Shown: positions 26,861 to 36,587, numbered from the stretch's first letter. The stretch: DNA of 64,000 bases from Williamsia sp. CHRR-6 (GCF_018474015.1 NZ_JAHCSG010000001.1:248001-312000); one strand, 5' to 3'. Notes: generated by a model not told the origin, from the letters alone. Numbers and translations are program-made.

Positions 26861-28578
26861 TGACGTCGACACCCGACGCACCCACCACCGCCGCCGACTC
26901 GACTCGCGCGCCTCGCCGTCCCCGGCCGGCCAAGCGACGCGCCGAAGGCCAGTGGAAGCTCGGTTACCGCGAACCGCTGAACCCCAACGAGCAGGTCAAG
27001 AAGGACGACAACCCGCTCAATGTGCGAGAGCGCATCGAAAACATCTACGCCAAGCAAGGTTTCGACTCCATCGACAAGCAGGACCTACGTGGGCGCATGC
27101 GGTGGTGGGGCCTATACACCCAGCGCGCGCAAGGCTACGACGGCACCTTCACCGGCGACGAGAACATCGATCTGCTCGAGGACAGTCACTTCATGATGCG
27201 GGTGCGCTGCGACAAGGGCGCCCTGACCGCCGAACAGCTGCGGACCATCGGTGCGATCTCGACCGAGTTCGCCCGCGACACCGCCGACCTCTCCGACCGC
27301 GAGAACGTCCAGTACCACTGGATCCGGATCGAAGACGTCCCCACCATCTGGCAGCGGCTCGAAGCCGTCGGCCTGAGCACCACCGAAGCGTGCGGCGACT
27401 GCCCGCGTGTGGTGCTCGGCTCACCACTGGCCGGCGACGCCGTCGACGAGGTCCTGGATCCGACGCCGGCCATCGACGAGATCGTCCGCCGCCATGTGGG
27501 TGACCGCGAACTGTCCAACCTGCCACGCAAGTTCAAGACCGCCATCTCGGGTCTGCAGGACGTGGCCCACGAGATCAACGACATCGCGTTCATCGGGGTG
27601 AACCATCCCGAGCACGGGCCGGGACTGGACCTGTGGGTCGGCGGCGGCCTGTCGACCAACCCCATGCTGGCCCAACGGGTGGGTGCGTGGGTGCCGCTGG
27701 CGGAGGTACCGCAGGTGTGGCAGGCGGTGGCCACCTTGTTCCGCGACTACGGGTATCGACGGCTACGGGCCAAGGCCCGGCTGAAATTCCTCGTCAAGGA
27801 TTGGGGCATCGAGAAGTTCCGTCAGGTCCTGGAGGACGAGTACCTGGGTCGGAAACTGATCGACGGACCCGCACCCACACCGCTGAGCGAGCCGCGTGAT
27901 CACGTCGGGGTGCAGCGACTCAAGAACGGACTCAACGCGGTCGGGTTCGCGGCGATCGCCGGCCGCGTGTCGGGGACCGCCCTGACTGCGGTGGCCGACG
28001 CCGCCGCCCGCGTGGGGTCCGACCGGATCCGTTTCACGCCGTATCAGAAGCTCGTCGTCCTCGACGTGGCCGACGACGACGTCGACTCGCTGATCGACGA
28101 GCTGGCCGCGCATGGTCTCGACGGACGTCCCTCGCGATGGCGCCGCAACCTCATCGCCTGTTCGGGCATCGAGTTCTGCAAGCTGTCCTTCACCGAGACA
28201 CGCAAGCGCTCACAGCAATTGGTGCCCGAGCTCGAACAGCGGCTGGCCGACATCAACGCTCGACTCGATGTCCCCATCACCATCAACATCAATGGCTGCC
28301 CCAACTCATGCGCTCGGGCCCAGATCGCCGACATCGGCTTCAAGGGTCAGCTCGTGGAGGACGACAACGGTGACCATGTCGAGGGATTTCAGGTCCACCT
28401 GGGCGGCACTCTGGGCGCGGACGCGGGTTTCGGGCGCAAGCTGCGCCAACACAAGGTGCGCACCGAGGAGCTCGGCGACTACATCGACCGAGTGGTCCGC
28501 AACTTCGTCGACCAACGCCAACCCGCAGAACGGTTTGCCGAGTGGACGATCCGGGCACAGGAGGAACATCTGCGATGA
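26860..28578 (+). CDS. sirA: Ferredoxin-dependent sulfite reductase
   Basis: 572 residues from ATG 26860 with AGGAG at 26845. It reduces sulfite to sulfide with siroheme and a [4Fe-4S] cluster. Cluster ligands are C434, C440, C480 and C484 (ACSGIEFC and NGCPNSC). Tyr86 and Cys178 have the same 92-residue spacing as the covalently linked Tyr-Cys pair of M. tuberculosis NirA/SirA, and the cluster ligands show the same offset. That supports sulfite rather than nitrite as substrate, as do the downstream cys genes. The N-terminal 30 residues are Pro/Arg-rich. First gene of sirA-cysH-cysD-cysN. Confidence 0.95.
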   Translation: MTSTPDAPTTAADSTRAPRRPRPAKRRAEGQWKLGYREPLNPNEQVKKDDNPLNVRERIENIYAKQGFDSIDKQDLRGRMRWWGLYTQRAQGYDGTFTGDENIDLLEDSHFMMRVRCDKGALTAEQLRTIGAISTEFARDTADLSDRENVQYHWIRIEDVPTIWQRLEAVGLSTTEACGDCPRVVLGSPLAGDAVDEVLDPTPAIDEIVRRHVGDRELSNLPRKFKTAISGLQDVAHEINDIAFIGVNHPEHGPGLDLWVGGGLSTNPMLAQRVGAWVPLAEVPQVWQAVATLFRDYGYRRLRAKARLKFLVKDWGIEKFRQVLEDEYLGRKLIDGPAPTPLSEPRDHVGVQRLKNGLNAVGFAAIAGRVSGTALTAVADAAARVGSDRIRFTPYQKLVVLDVADDDVDSLIDELAAHGLDGRPSRWRRNLIACSGIEFCKLSFTETRKRSQQLVPELEQRLADINARLDVPITININGCPNSCARAQIADIGFKGQLVEDDNGDHVEGFQVHLGGTLGADAGFGRKLRQHKVRTEELGDYIDRVVRNFVDQRQPAERFAEWTIRAQEEHLR

Positions 28579-29306
28579 ACAGTGCCACCAGGCTGGAATC
28601 ACACCAGCGTGAACTCGTCGAGGCAGGCAACGCCGAACTCGGACCCGACGCGACCGCCGAGGCCCTGCTGCAGTGGACGGCCCGTACGTTCGGCAACGAT
28701 CTCGTCGTCGCCTCCAACATGCAAGACGCCGCTCTGGTCGCACTGGCCGCGACCACCATGGGGCCACTGTTGCCGGCCGGCGAGAAGCTCAAGGTGCTCT
28801 TCCTCGACACCGGGTACCACTTCGCCGAGACGATCGGTACCCGCGACGCCGTAGAGCTGACCTACCAGGTGGAGATCATCAATGTGACCCCCGAACACAC
28901 TGTGGCCCAACAGGATGAACTGGTGGGGCGCGATCTGTTCGCCTCCGATCCCGGTGAGTGCTGCCGCCTGCGCAAGGTGGTCCCGCTGCAGCGTCAACTG
29001 TCCGAGCACAGCGCCTGGGTGACCGGGATCCGTCGGGTAGAGGCGCCCACCCGCGCCAACGCCCCGCTGATCTCCTACGACGAGGCGTTCGGGCTGGTGA
29101 AGGTCAACCCGATCGCCGCGTGGAGCGATGAACAGCTGCGCGACTACATCGACACCAACGGAATTCTGGAGAACCCGTTGGTCGACGAGGGCTACACATC
29201 CATCGGGTGCGCACCGTGCACCAGCAAGCCGGCCCCCGGGGCCGATCCGCGCAGTGGCCGGTGGGCCGGGCGCGCCAAGACCGAATGCGGGTTGCACCAG
29301 TCATGA
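28575..29306 (+). CDS. cysH: Adenosine 5'-phosphosulfate (APS) reductase
   Basis: 243 residues, overlapping sirA by 4 bp. It reduces APS to sulfite and AMP using thioredoxin. The [4Fe-4S] ligands C129-C130 (ECCRLRK) and C212/C215 (GCAPC) mark an APS rather than PAPS reductase. The catalytic cysteine is C238 in KTECGLH near the C-terminus. The PP-loop-like region is at ASNMQDAAL and FLDTGYHFAET. Confidence 0.96.
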   Translation: MNSATRLESHQRELVEAGNAELGPDATAEALLQWTARTFGNDLVVASNMQDAALVALAATTMGPLLPAGEKLKVLFLDTGYHFAETIGTRDAVELTYQVEIINVTPEHTVAQQDELVGRDLFASDPGECCRLRKVVPLQRQLSEHSAWVTGIRRVEAPTRANAPLISYDEAFGLVKVNPIAAWSDEQLRDYIDTNGILENPLVDEGYTSIGCAPCTSKPAPGADPRSGRWAGRAKTECGLHQS

Positions 29307-30244
29307 CCATCGAACAGACCGGATCACGTTCTCCGGCAACAACGTCTGACGACGAGTACACCACACTCGATGCGTTGGAGTCCGAGGCCATCCACATCTT
29401 CCGCGAGGTGGCAGGCGAATTCGAACGCCCCGTCATCCTGTTCTCCGGCGGTAAGGACTCCACCGTGCTGCTGCACGTGGCGATCAAGGCGTTCTGGCCC
29501 GCTCCGATCCCGTTCTCGCTGTTGCACGTCGACACCGGCCACAACCTGCCCGAGGTGCTGGCGTTCCGAGACGAAGTGGTCGCCCGCCACAACCTGCGTC
29601 TGCACGTGGCCAGCGTCGAGGAGTACCTTGCCGACGGGCGTCTCACCGAACGCCCCGACGGAGTACGCAACCCTCTGCAGACCGTGCCCCTGCTCGACGC
29701 GATCACCGCCAACCGATTCGACGCGGTGTTCGGCGGGGGCCGTCGAGACGAGGAGCGTTCGCGGGCCAAGGAGCGGATCTTCTCGTTGCGCAACGCATTC
29801 GGGCAGTGGGACCCCAAACGTCAACGGCCCGAGCTGTGGAACCTCTACAACGGCAGACACGCACCCGGCGAACACGTACGTGTGTTCCCGCTGTCGAACT
29901 GGACCGAGCTCGACGTGTGGCGTTACATCGCCCGCGAGCAGGTGCTGCTGCCGTCGATCTACTACGCCCACGACCGCGACGTGTTCGAGCGTGACGGCAT
30001 GCTGATGACCCCGGGACCGTGGGGCGGACCACGCGAGGGTGAGACGCTACAACGACTCTCGGTTCGATACCGCACGGTCGGCGATGGCTCCACCACCGGC
30101 GCGGTGCGCTCGGACGCCGCCGACAACGCCGCCGTCCTGGCCGAGGTGGCCGCGTCCCGACTCACCGAGCGTGGGGCCACCCGCGGCGACGACCGGGTCA
30201 GCGAGGCCGCCATGGAAGACCGCAAGCGTGAAGGATATTTCTGA
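29303..30244 (+). CDS. cysD: Sulfate adenylyltransferase subunit 2
   Basis: 313 residues, overlapping cysH by 4 bp. With CysN it makes APS from ATP and sulfate. The PP-loop ILFSGGKDSTVLLH is intact. HVDTGHNLPEVL, FGGGRRDEERSRAKERIFS and the terminal MEDRKREGYF are typical of CysD. The N-terminus has about 20 extra residues compared with E. coli. Confidence 0.96.
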   Translation: MTIEQTGSRSPATTSDDEYTTLDALESEAIHIFREVAGEFERPVILFSGGKDSTVLLHVAIKAFWPAPIPFSLLHVDTGHNLPEVLAFRDEVVARHNLRLHVASVEEYLADGRLTERPDGVRNPLQTVPLLDAITANRFDAVFGGGRRDEERSRAKERIFSLRNAFGQWDPKRQRPELWNLYNGRHAPGEHVRVFPLSNWTELDVWRYIAREQVLLPSIYYAHDRDVFERDGMLMTPGPWGGPREGETLQRLSVRYRTVGDGSTTGAVRSDAADNAAVLAEVAASRLTERGATRGDDRVSEAAMEDRKREGYF

Positions 30245-31554
30245 TGAGCACCCCCGACGTCGGACTGCACTCCGACCTGTTGCGCATCGCCACCGCGGGC
30301 AGCGTCGACGACGGCAAGTCCACCCTGGTGGGGCGGCTGCTCTACGACACGAAATCTGTTCTGGCCGATCAGATCGACGCCGTGACACGGGCCTCGGTCG
30401 ACCGCGGACTGGCCGGACCCGACCTGTCGCTGCTGGTCGACGGGCTGCGCGCCGAGCGTGAACAGGGCATCACCATCGACGTCGCCTACCGCTACTTCGC
30501 CACGCCCGCACGGTCGTTCGTGTTGGCCGACACCCCCGGCCACGTCCAGTACACCCGCAACACCGTCTCCGGCGCGTCCACGGCGGGCCTGGTGATCCTG
30601 CTGGTCGATGCCCGCACCGGCGTGGTGGCCCAGACCCGTCGGCACGCCGCGGTGATGGCACTGCTCGGGGTGCCGCAGCTGGTGTTGGCCGTCAACAAGA
30701 TCGACCTGGTCGACGACGCCGCCGCTGTGTTCGCCGAGATCAGCGCCGAGTTCGCCGCGTTGACGACCACTCTGGGTTGGAGCGCCGATCAGGTGCAGGC
30801 CATCCCGGTATCAGCCCTGCACGGCGACAATGTCGCCGTGCGATCGGCGACGACCGCCTTCTACGATGGGCCCACTCTCATCGAGCATCTCGAGTCGGTG
30901 CCCAACGTCGCCGATCGCGCACCGGTGGGCTTTCGCTTCCCGGTGCAGTACGTGATCCGTCCGCGCACCCCCGAGTACCCCGACTACCGCGGATACGCCG
31001 GACAGATCGCCGCCGGCCGCGTCACCGTGGGCGATCAGGTCACGGTACTGCCGTCGGGGATCTCCACCACCGTCGCCGGGATCGACACCGCCGACGGTGC
31101 ACTGCAGACCGCCCACACCGGTCGCAGCGTGACCATCCTGCTCACCGACGACATCGACATCTCCCGCGGAGACCTCATCGCCGCCAGTTCTGATGCGCCC
31201 CAACCGATCTCGGCGTTCACAGCCACCGTCTGCTGGCTGGGTGACAAGCCGCTTCGCCCCGGGGCTCGACTACTGCTCAAGCACGGGACCACCACCACCG
31301 CCGCCATCGTCGGCGCCGTGGACACCGTCTTCGACGAGCAGGCGCTGGGTCTGGTCGACGGCCCAGACGTGCTGGAGCTCAACCAGATCGGGCGAATCTC
31401 GGTGCAGACCGCCTCCCCGATCGCAGCCGACGACTACCTGGTCAACCGCGAGACCGGCAGCTTTCTGCTCATCGATCCCCAGGGCGGCAACACCGTGGCC
31501 GCCGGACTGGTCGGCGATGCCTTGGCCCCCTTGGATCTCGCAGCGCTCGCCTGA
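30244..31554 (+). CDS. cysN: Sulfate adenylyltransferase subunit 1 (GTPase)
   Basis: 436 residues. The ATG shares one base with the cysD stop (TGATG). It couples GTP hydrolysis to APS formation by CysD. G1 is GSVDDGKST at residues 19-27, then EREQGITIDVAYRYF, DTPGH and NKID. Two EF-Tu-like beta domains follow. M. tuberculosis has a CysN-CysC fusion of over 600 residues, but this protein ends without the APS-kinase domain. No cysC is next to it. Last gene of the operon. Confidence 0.96.
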   Translation: MSTPDVGLHSDLLRIATAGSVDDGKSTLVGRLLYDTKSVLADQIDAVTRASVDRGLAGPDLSLLVDGLRAEREQGITIDVAYRYFATPARSFVLADTPGHVQYTRNTVSGASTAGLVILLVDARTGVVAQTRRHAAVMALLGVPQLVLAVNKIDLVDDAAAVFAEISAEFAALTTTLGWSADQVQAIPVSALHGDNVAVRSATTAFYDGPTLIEHLESVPNVADRAPVGFRFPVQYVIRPRTPEYPDYRGYAGQIAAGRVTVGDQVTVLPSGISTTVAGIDTADGALQTAHTGRSVTILLTDDIDISRGDLIAASSDAPQPISAFTATVCWLGDKPLRPGARLLLKHGTTTTAAIVGAVDTVFDEQALGLVDGPDVLELNQIGRISVQTASPIAADDYLVNRETGSFLLIDPQGGNTVAAGLVGDALAPLDLAALA

Positions 31555-31654
31555 GAACCCACCTGAGAGAACCGTGTAGAACGCAGCGAAAGCCTCAGCG
31601 AATCGCACCGGTGATTCTTGGGCTCGTTTCAGGTGCCGTGCCCACCATGGGGGC

Positions 31655-32866
31655 ATGTACCCCAACTCCTCCGATCACCCGACCCATCCGTACCAGCCGC
31701 AGATGTCCAGCCCGGAGCACTTGCCGCCAGCCCAGGCGCCCACCCCCGAGCGACGACGGATCAGCCCGGCTGTGGCTGCTGCGGTGGTCGCCGCAGGACT
31801 GCTCGGCGGCGGCGTGGGCGCAGGTGCCGTGGCCGTCTGGGATCAACAGCGCGACACCACCACTGCGTCGCCGTTGACCTCGGCCCCAGCTGATGCGCGG
31901 ACCGTCGACGCCACGCCCGGCTCGGTGACCTATGCCGCCAAGGTGGCCTCAGGGTTCACCGCCGACATCAAAGTCAGCGGCGCTGCGGGCAGTTCGGTCG
32001 GCAGCGGGATCATCCTGACCTCTGACGGTTACACCCTCACCAACAACCACGTGGTCGACGGCGTGGGCGAGGGCGGTCGCATCCAGGTCACCCTCCCCGA
32101 CGGCTCGACGCACCGGGCCACCATCACCGGTGTCGCGCCGTCCTATGACCTTGCGGTCATCAAGATCGACGGGGTGGACAATCTGCGCGCCGCCACGTTG
32201 GGGCAGTCGTCCAGCCTGCAGGTCGGCCAGCAGGTGGTTGCCGTGGGCAGCCCCGAGAATCTCTCCAACACAGTGACATCGGGCATCATCAGCGCACTCA
32301 ACCGCACTGTGACCGCAGGCGACGACTCCGGTCGACAGGTGGCCGTCTACAACGGCCTACAGACCGACACGCCCATCAACCCCGGCAATTCCGGTGGGCC
32401 GCTGGTGAATCTGGCCGGCCAGGTGGTGGGAGTCAACTCCGCCGTCGACACCGGCCAGGCGGCCAGCGGCGGAGTGCAGGCGTTCGGTCTGGGATTCTCC
32501 ATCCCCGTCGACACGGCCAAACGCGTCGCCGAGCAATTGATGCAAGACGGTACGGCTACCAAACCCGTTCTGGGCGTGTCCGGTTCACTGGACACTGCGT
32601 CTGAGAACAGTGGCGCGCGGGTCCAGGTCACCAGCACCGGCGCGGCAGCCAAGGCCGGGATCAGATCCGGCGAGGTGATCACGTCGATCGACGGCACTCC
32701 CGTGGGCAGTTACGCCGACCTGATGGCGCAGGTGTTGCGGCACACCGAAGGCGAACAGATCCCGGTGGCCGTCACATCCGCAACCGGCGCCACCCGCACG
32801 GTCACCGTGACACTGGACGGCGCAACCGACACCGCGACCACCACCGTGGGGTCCCTCGCCCCCTGA
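31655..32866 (+). CDS. HtrA/DegP-type membrane-anchored serine protease
   Basis: 403 residues. A Pro-rich cytosolic tail (1-35) precedes one membrane helix at about 38-62. The trypsin-like domain has the triad H132 (TNNHVVDG), D165 (SYDLAVIK) and S246 (NPGNSGGPL). A single PDZ domain covers about 310-395 (GAAAKAGIRSGEVITSIDG). This is the actinobacterial PepD/HtrA architecture, placing the protease outside the membrane for envelope protein quality control. It is 100 bp after cysN with no shared regulation evident. Confidence 0.92.
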   Translation: MYPNSSDHPTHPYQPQMSSPEHLPPAQAPTPERRRISPAVAAAVVAAGLLGGGVGAGAVAVWDQQRDTTTASPLTSAPADARTVDATPGSVTYAAKVASGFTADIKVSGAAGSSVGSGIILTSDGYTLTNNHVVDGVGEGGRIQVTLPDGSTHRATITGVAPSYDLAVIKIDGVDNLRAATLGQSSSLQVGQQVVAVGSPENLSNTVTSGIISALNRTVTAGDDSGRQVAVYNGLQTDTPINPGNSGGPLVNLAGQVVGVNSAVDTGQAASGGVQAFGLGFSIPVDTAKRVAEQLMQDGTATKPVLGVSGSLDTASENSGARVQVTSTGAAAKAGIRSGEVITSIDGTPVGSYADLMAQVLRHTEGEQIPVAVTSATGATRTVTVTLDGATDTATTTVGSLAP

Positions 32867-32911
32867 GGTGTGGTCAGGGCAGCACGCGCGGCCCCAACCC
32901 GGGCACCTCAG
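32863..32911. terminator. Inverted repeat spanning both stop codons of convergent htrA-like and cysA
   Basis: CTGAGGTG (32863-32870) and CACCTCAG (32904-32911) are 8-bp arms around a 33-nt GC-rich loop. Each arm contains the stop codon of one of the convergent genes. It may work as a bidirectional terminator. No T-run is present. Confidence 0.4.
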
Positions 32912-33912
32912 CCCTGGATTCCGGCGATCACCGGAATCCGGGTGGCCCGAACGTAGACCTCATCTCCCTCACCGACTCCGAGTGCGGCGGCGTCACCGCG
33001 GGTGATCTGGGCGTGGAAGTCGTCTCCGGTTGCCGCGTTGGACAATTCGACTCGCACCTCGAACCCGAGGTTCACGACCCGACGCACGGTGGCCTTGAGC
33101 ACCCCGGTCTCGGCCGAAGCCTGATCGGCGGTGGCCAACGCCATATCCGGTGTTCGTCCGACCCGGATGTCGTGGGGGCGCACCAGGGATCCGTTGAGAC
33201 GCGCCACCGAGCCCAGAAACGACATCACGAACTCGTTGGCCGGGCGGTCGTAGAGGTCATCAGGGCTGCCGACCTGCTCAATCCGTCCACGGTTGAGCAC
33301 GGCGATGCGGTCGGCGATGTCGAGCGCCTCCTGCTGGTCGTGGGTGACCAGCACCGTGGTCACATGTACCTCGTCGTGCAGGCGCCGCAACCACTTCCGC
33401 AGATCCTCGCGCACCTTTGCGTCCAACGCGCCGAACGGTTCGTCGAGCAGCAGCACCTTGGGGTCGACGGCCAGCGCACGGGCCAAGGCCATCCGCTGGC
33501 GTTGGCCGCCGGACAGTTGCGCGGGGTAGCGGTTCTGGAATCCGGCCAACCCGACCACCTCGAGCAGTTCGTCGACGCGCGCCGACACCTCGGCCTTGGG
33601 TCGTTTGCGGATGGTCAGCCCGAACGCCACGTTGTCGCGCACCGACATGTGCTTGAACGCGGCGTAGTGCTGGAAGACGAAGCCGATGTCGCGCTGCTGC
33701 GGCGAAACGTGGGTGACGTTGTCCCCGTTGATCACCACGCTGCCCGAGTCGAGGTGATCGAGGCCGGCGATAGCGCGAAGCAGCGTCGACTTCCCCGATC
33801 CAGACGGCCCCAGAAGTGCCGTCAACGATCCCGCAGGGATCTCCAGCGACACGTCATCGAGAGCGACGAAGTCGCCGTAGCGCTTGTTGGCACCGGTGAC
33901 CGAGATCGTCAT
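32908..33912 (-). CDS. cysA: Sulfate/thiosulfate ABC transporter ATP-binding protein
   Basis: 334 residues from ATG 33912 with GAAGGA upstream. Walker A is GPSGSGKST (35-43), signature LSGGQRQR, Walker [13 protein letters not shown], with [12 protein letters not shown]. The C-terminal regulatory domain is of the TOBE/CysA type ([12 protein letters not shown]). It would energise sulfate import with CysT, CysW and a binding protein, but none of these is encoded next to it in this window. Related genomes usually have them adjacent. A perfect 9-bp hairpin, GGATTCCGG/CCGGAATCC (32916-32939), lies in its last codons. Confidence 0.9.
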   Translation of the reverse strand: MTISVTGANKRYGDFVALDDVSLEIPAGSLTALLGPSGSGKSTLLRAIAGLDHLDSGSVVINGDNVTHVSPQQRDIGFVFQHYAAFKHMSVRDNVAFGLTIRKRPKAEVSARVDELLEVVGLAGFQNRYPAQLSGGQRQRMALARALAVDPKVLLLDEPFGALDAKVREDLRKWLRRLHDEVHVTTVLVTHDQQEALDIADRIAVLNRGRIEQVGSPDDLYDRPANEFVMSFLGSVARLNGSLVRPHDIRVGRTPDMALATADQASAETGVLKATVRRVVNLGFEVRVELSNAATGDDFHAQITRGDAAALGVGEGDEVYVRATRIPVIAGIQG

Positions 33913-34060
33913 GGGGGTTCCTTCTCGTGGTGAGTCGACCGCCGTGGCGGTCCGGCGACAGACGGCGTCCTCACACGGAGGGCCGGTGACCGAATTTAAC
34001 ACCGGCAGAACTGCGACGATGCCGCCGAACCGGAGACCGGTGGCGGGCCCGGTCACCGCC

Positions 34061-34144
34061 TCAGCGAGTGAGCAGCCACGCGACCAAGACCAGTAGGAGC
34101 AGCCCGATCAAGGCAGTGGTCACCTTCGATCGTGGCATCCTCAT
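34061..34144 (-). CDS. 27-residue single-helix membrane peptide
   Basis: Starts [20 protein letters not shown] and ends AWLLTR. It has a basic N-terminus, one hydrophobic helix of about 17 residues, and a basic end. The ATG overlaps the stop of the upstream 66-residue membrane protein by 4 bp (ATGA), the same coupling used by real operons in this window. Too short for automatic gene callers. No homology is claimed. The coupling and composition are the only evidence that it is made. Confidence 0.5.
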   Translation of the reverse strand: MRMPRSKVTTALIGLLLLVLVAWLLTR

Positions 34145-34341
34145 CGCCTGTCCCCCGCAGAACGGGGTGTCGAGACTCGCTCGACGATCCGCATGACCCC
34201 GTTGACCAGCGCGTTCAGCGCGATCGCGGCCACGATGGCCGACGGGATCAACACCGCCAGCGACACCAGCAGCTGCGGCACGAACGACAAACCGGTCAGC
34301 CACGCCTCGACGCCGTCCCACCACGTCCGGATCCCGTTCAC
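34141..34341 (-). CDS. Small membrane protein, Rv2401A-like
   Basis: 66 residues with a GTG start and GGGAGA upstream. The sequence has a Trp-rich amphipathic N-terminus (RTWWDGVEAWLTG) and one membrane segment of about 25 residues (PQLLVSLAVLIPSAIVAAIAL), then a basic tail. Position between the sulfate transporter gene and the GH15 gene matches Rv2401A of M. tuberculosis. Function is unknown. Divergent from the GH15 gene. Confidence 0.7.
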   Translation of the reverse strand: MNGIRTWWDGVEAWLTGLSFVPQLLVSLAVLIPSAIVAAIALNALVNGVMRIVERVSTPRSAGDRR

Positions 34342-34465
34342 TCTCCCACCCTAGCCCGCAGCTTAAATTCACCGTGATCCCAAATCCGGGCACCGGAGGT
34401 CTCGACCCGGCATCGACACCGCGCAGCTGTGGCGCATTCGCCCACCCACCAACCATCATTGAGCC

Positions 34466-36541
34466 ATGACCCCTCCCCCCGCCGACGACACCTACACCTC
34501 GGCCGCCCCAGACACTGCGTCGACCACAGCCGCGACCGGCGGTGCCGTGACGTCGATCGATCCGGGGGCCGACCCGACGGCGACGTTGCGTCCGTCGTTC
34601 AATCCGATGTCGGCGGAGGCGAATTCGTTCCTGCCCGCCACCACCACCCACAATGCGTTCCCCCCGATCGACGACTACGCATTCCTGTCCGACTGTGAGA
34701 CGAACTGCCTCATCGCGCGCAACGGGGCGGTGGAGTGGATGTGTGTCCCGCGCCCGGATTCACCGAGCGTCTTCGGCGCGATCCTCGACCGCTCGGCCGG
34801 CCACTTCAAGCTGGCGCCGTACGGGGTCAACGTGCCCGTCGATCGCCGCTACCTACCGGGCTCGCTGATGGTGGAGACCACCTGGCAGACCGACACCGGC
34901 TGGATCATCGTGCGAGATGCACTGGTGATGGGCAAGTGGCACGACAACGACGTCCGGTCGCGGACACATCGGCGTACCCCTACCGACTGGGACGCCGAGC
35001 ACATGCTGCTGCGCACCGTGCGATGTGTCAGCGGGACAGTGGAACTGATGATGAGCTGCGAGCCGGCATTCGACTACCACCGAGGCAGCACCATCTGGGA
35101 GTACTCCGGGCCGGCCTACGGCGAAGCGGTGGCCACCGCCACCGACACCACACATCCGGCGCCGACGCTGAAGTTGACCACCAACCTCAAGCTCGGGCTC
35201 GAAGGCAGGGAGGCGCGGGCGCGTACGCGGCTGAACGAGGGCGACGACCGCTTCATCGCACTGAGCTGGTCGGCTCAGCCGGCCCCACAGAACTGGGACG
35301 AGGCCGCGGCGAAGATGTGGTCCACCGCCGAGTCGTGGCGCCAGTGGATCAACGTCGGCACGTTCCCCGACCACCCGTGGCGCAGCTTCCTGCAGCGCAG
35401 CGCGCTCACCCTCAAGGGCCTCACCTACTCCCCGACCGGCGCCCTCCTGGCCGCAGCCACCACCTCGCTACCGGAAACCCCCGGGGGCGAACGTAACTGG
35501 GACTACCGATACGCGTGGGTTCGGGATTCGACTTTCGCGCTGTGGGGGCTCTACACGTTGGGCCTCGACCGAGAGGCCGACGACTTCTTCTCCTTCATCG
35601 CCGACATGTCCGGGGTGACCTCAGGCACCCAGCACCCACTGCAGGTGATGTACGGGGTGGGAGGCGAACGGTCGCTGGAGGAACAGGAACTCTCGCATCT
35701 GTCCGGCTACGACGGAGCGCGCCCGGTGCGGATCGGCAACGGCGCCTACAACCAACGCCAGCACGACATCTGGGGCACCATGCTCGACTCGGTGTACCTC
35801 AACACCAAGTCCACCGAATCTATCCCCGAGACCCTGTGGCCGGTGCTCAAGGCCCAGGTCGAGGAGGCGATCACCCACTGGCGTGACCCCGACCGCGGCA
35901 TCTGGGAGGTGCGCGGCGAACCGCAACACTTCACCTCGTCGAAGGTGATGTGCTGGATCGCACTGGATCGTGGTGTGCGCCTTGCCCGTATGCACGGTGA
36001 GGCGCAGTATGCCGACAAGTGGCGTGCCATCGCCGACGACATCAAAGACGACATCCTCACCCACGGCGTCAACGAGCGCGGGGTGTTCACCCAGCGCTAC
36101 GGCAGCGACGCCCTGGATGCCTCCCTTTTGCTGGTGCCACTGCTGCGCTTCCTACCGCCCAACGACGAACGGGTCCGCAAGACCGTGTTGGCCATCGCCG
36201 ACGAACTCACCGACAACGGCCTCGTGCTGCGCTACCGGGTGCAGGAGACCGACGACGGATTGGCAGGCGAGGAGGGCACTTTCACGATCTGCTCGTTCTG
36301 GTTGGTCTCGGCCCTGGTGGAGATCGGCGAACTCAATCGCGCCAAGCATCTGTGCCAACGGCTGCTGAACTACGCCAGTCCTCTCAAGCTCTACGCCGAG
36401 GAGATCGACGCCAGGACCGGCCGCCACCTGGGCAACTTCCCCCAAGCCTTCACCCACCTTGCGCTGATCAACGCTGTGACCCACGTGATCCGCGCCGAAG
36501 AGGCGATCTCCCACGTGCGCAAGGCATCCGAACACGGCTGA
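34466..36541 (+). CDS. Glycoside hydrolase family 15, trehalase-like
   Basis: 691 residues. The N-terminal beta-rich domain starts near DYAFLSDCETNCLIARNGAVEWMC. The catalytic (alpha/alpha)6 part has GGERNWDYRYAWVRDSTFAL split around NWDYRYAWVRD, a GH15 hallmark. A second acid region lies near ERGVFTQRYGSDALDASLLL. Rv2402 and its M. smegmatis homologue at this locus are characterised as trehalases, which supports trehalose as substrate. The first 47 residues are Thr/Ala-rich and disordered, and an ATG at 34607 is a possible alternative start. There is no signal peptide. Confidence 0.88.
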   Translation: MTPPPADDTYTSAAPDTASTTAATGGAVTSIDPGADPTATLRPSFNPMSAEANSFLPATTTHNAFPPIDDYAFLSDCETNCLIARNGAVEWMCVPRPDSPSVFGAILDRSAGHFKLAPYGVNVPVDRRYLPGSLMVETTWQTDTGWIIVRDALVMGKWHDNDVRSRTHRRTPTDWDAEHMLLRTVRCVSGTVELMMSCEPAFDYHRGSTIWEYSGPAYGEAVATATDTTHPAPTLKLTTNLKLGLEGREARARTRLNEGDDRFIALSWSAQPAPQNWDEAAAKMWSTAESWRQWINVGTFPDHPWRSFLQRSALTLKGLTYSPTGALLAAATTSLPETPGGERNWDYRYAWVRDSTFALWGLYTLGLDREADDFFSFIADMSGVTSGTQHPLQVMYGVGGERSLEEQELSHLSGYDGARPVRIGNGAYNQRQHDIWGTMLDSVYLNTKSTESIPETLWPVLKAQVEEAITHWRDPDRGIWEVRGEPQHFTSSKVMCWIALDRGVRLARMHGEAQYADKWRAIADDIKDDILTHGVNERGVFTQRYGSDALDASLLLVPLLRFLPPNDERVRKTVLAIADELTDNGLVLRYRVQETDDGLAGEEGTFTICSFWLVSALVEIGELNRAKHLCQRLLNYASPLKLYAEEIDARTGRHLGNFPQAFTHLALINAVTHVIRAEEAISHVRKASEHG

Positions 36542-36587
36542 CAGGTCAGGCAGCCACGATCACGGCGCGTCGATCCCGCCGGGTTGA

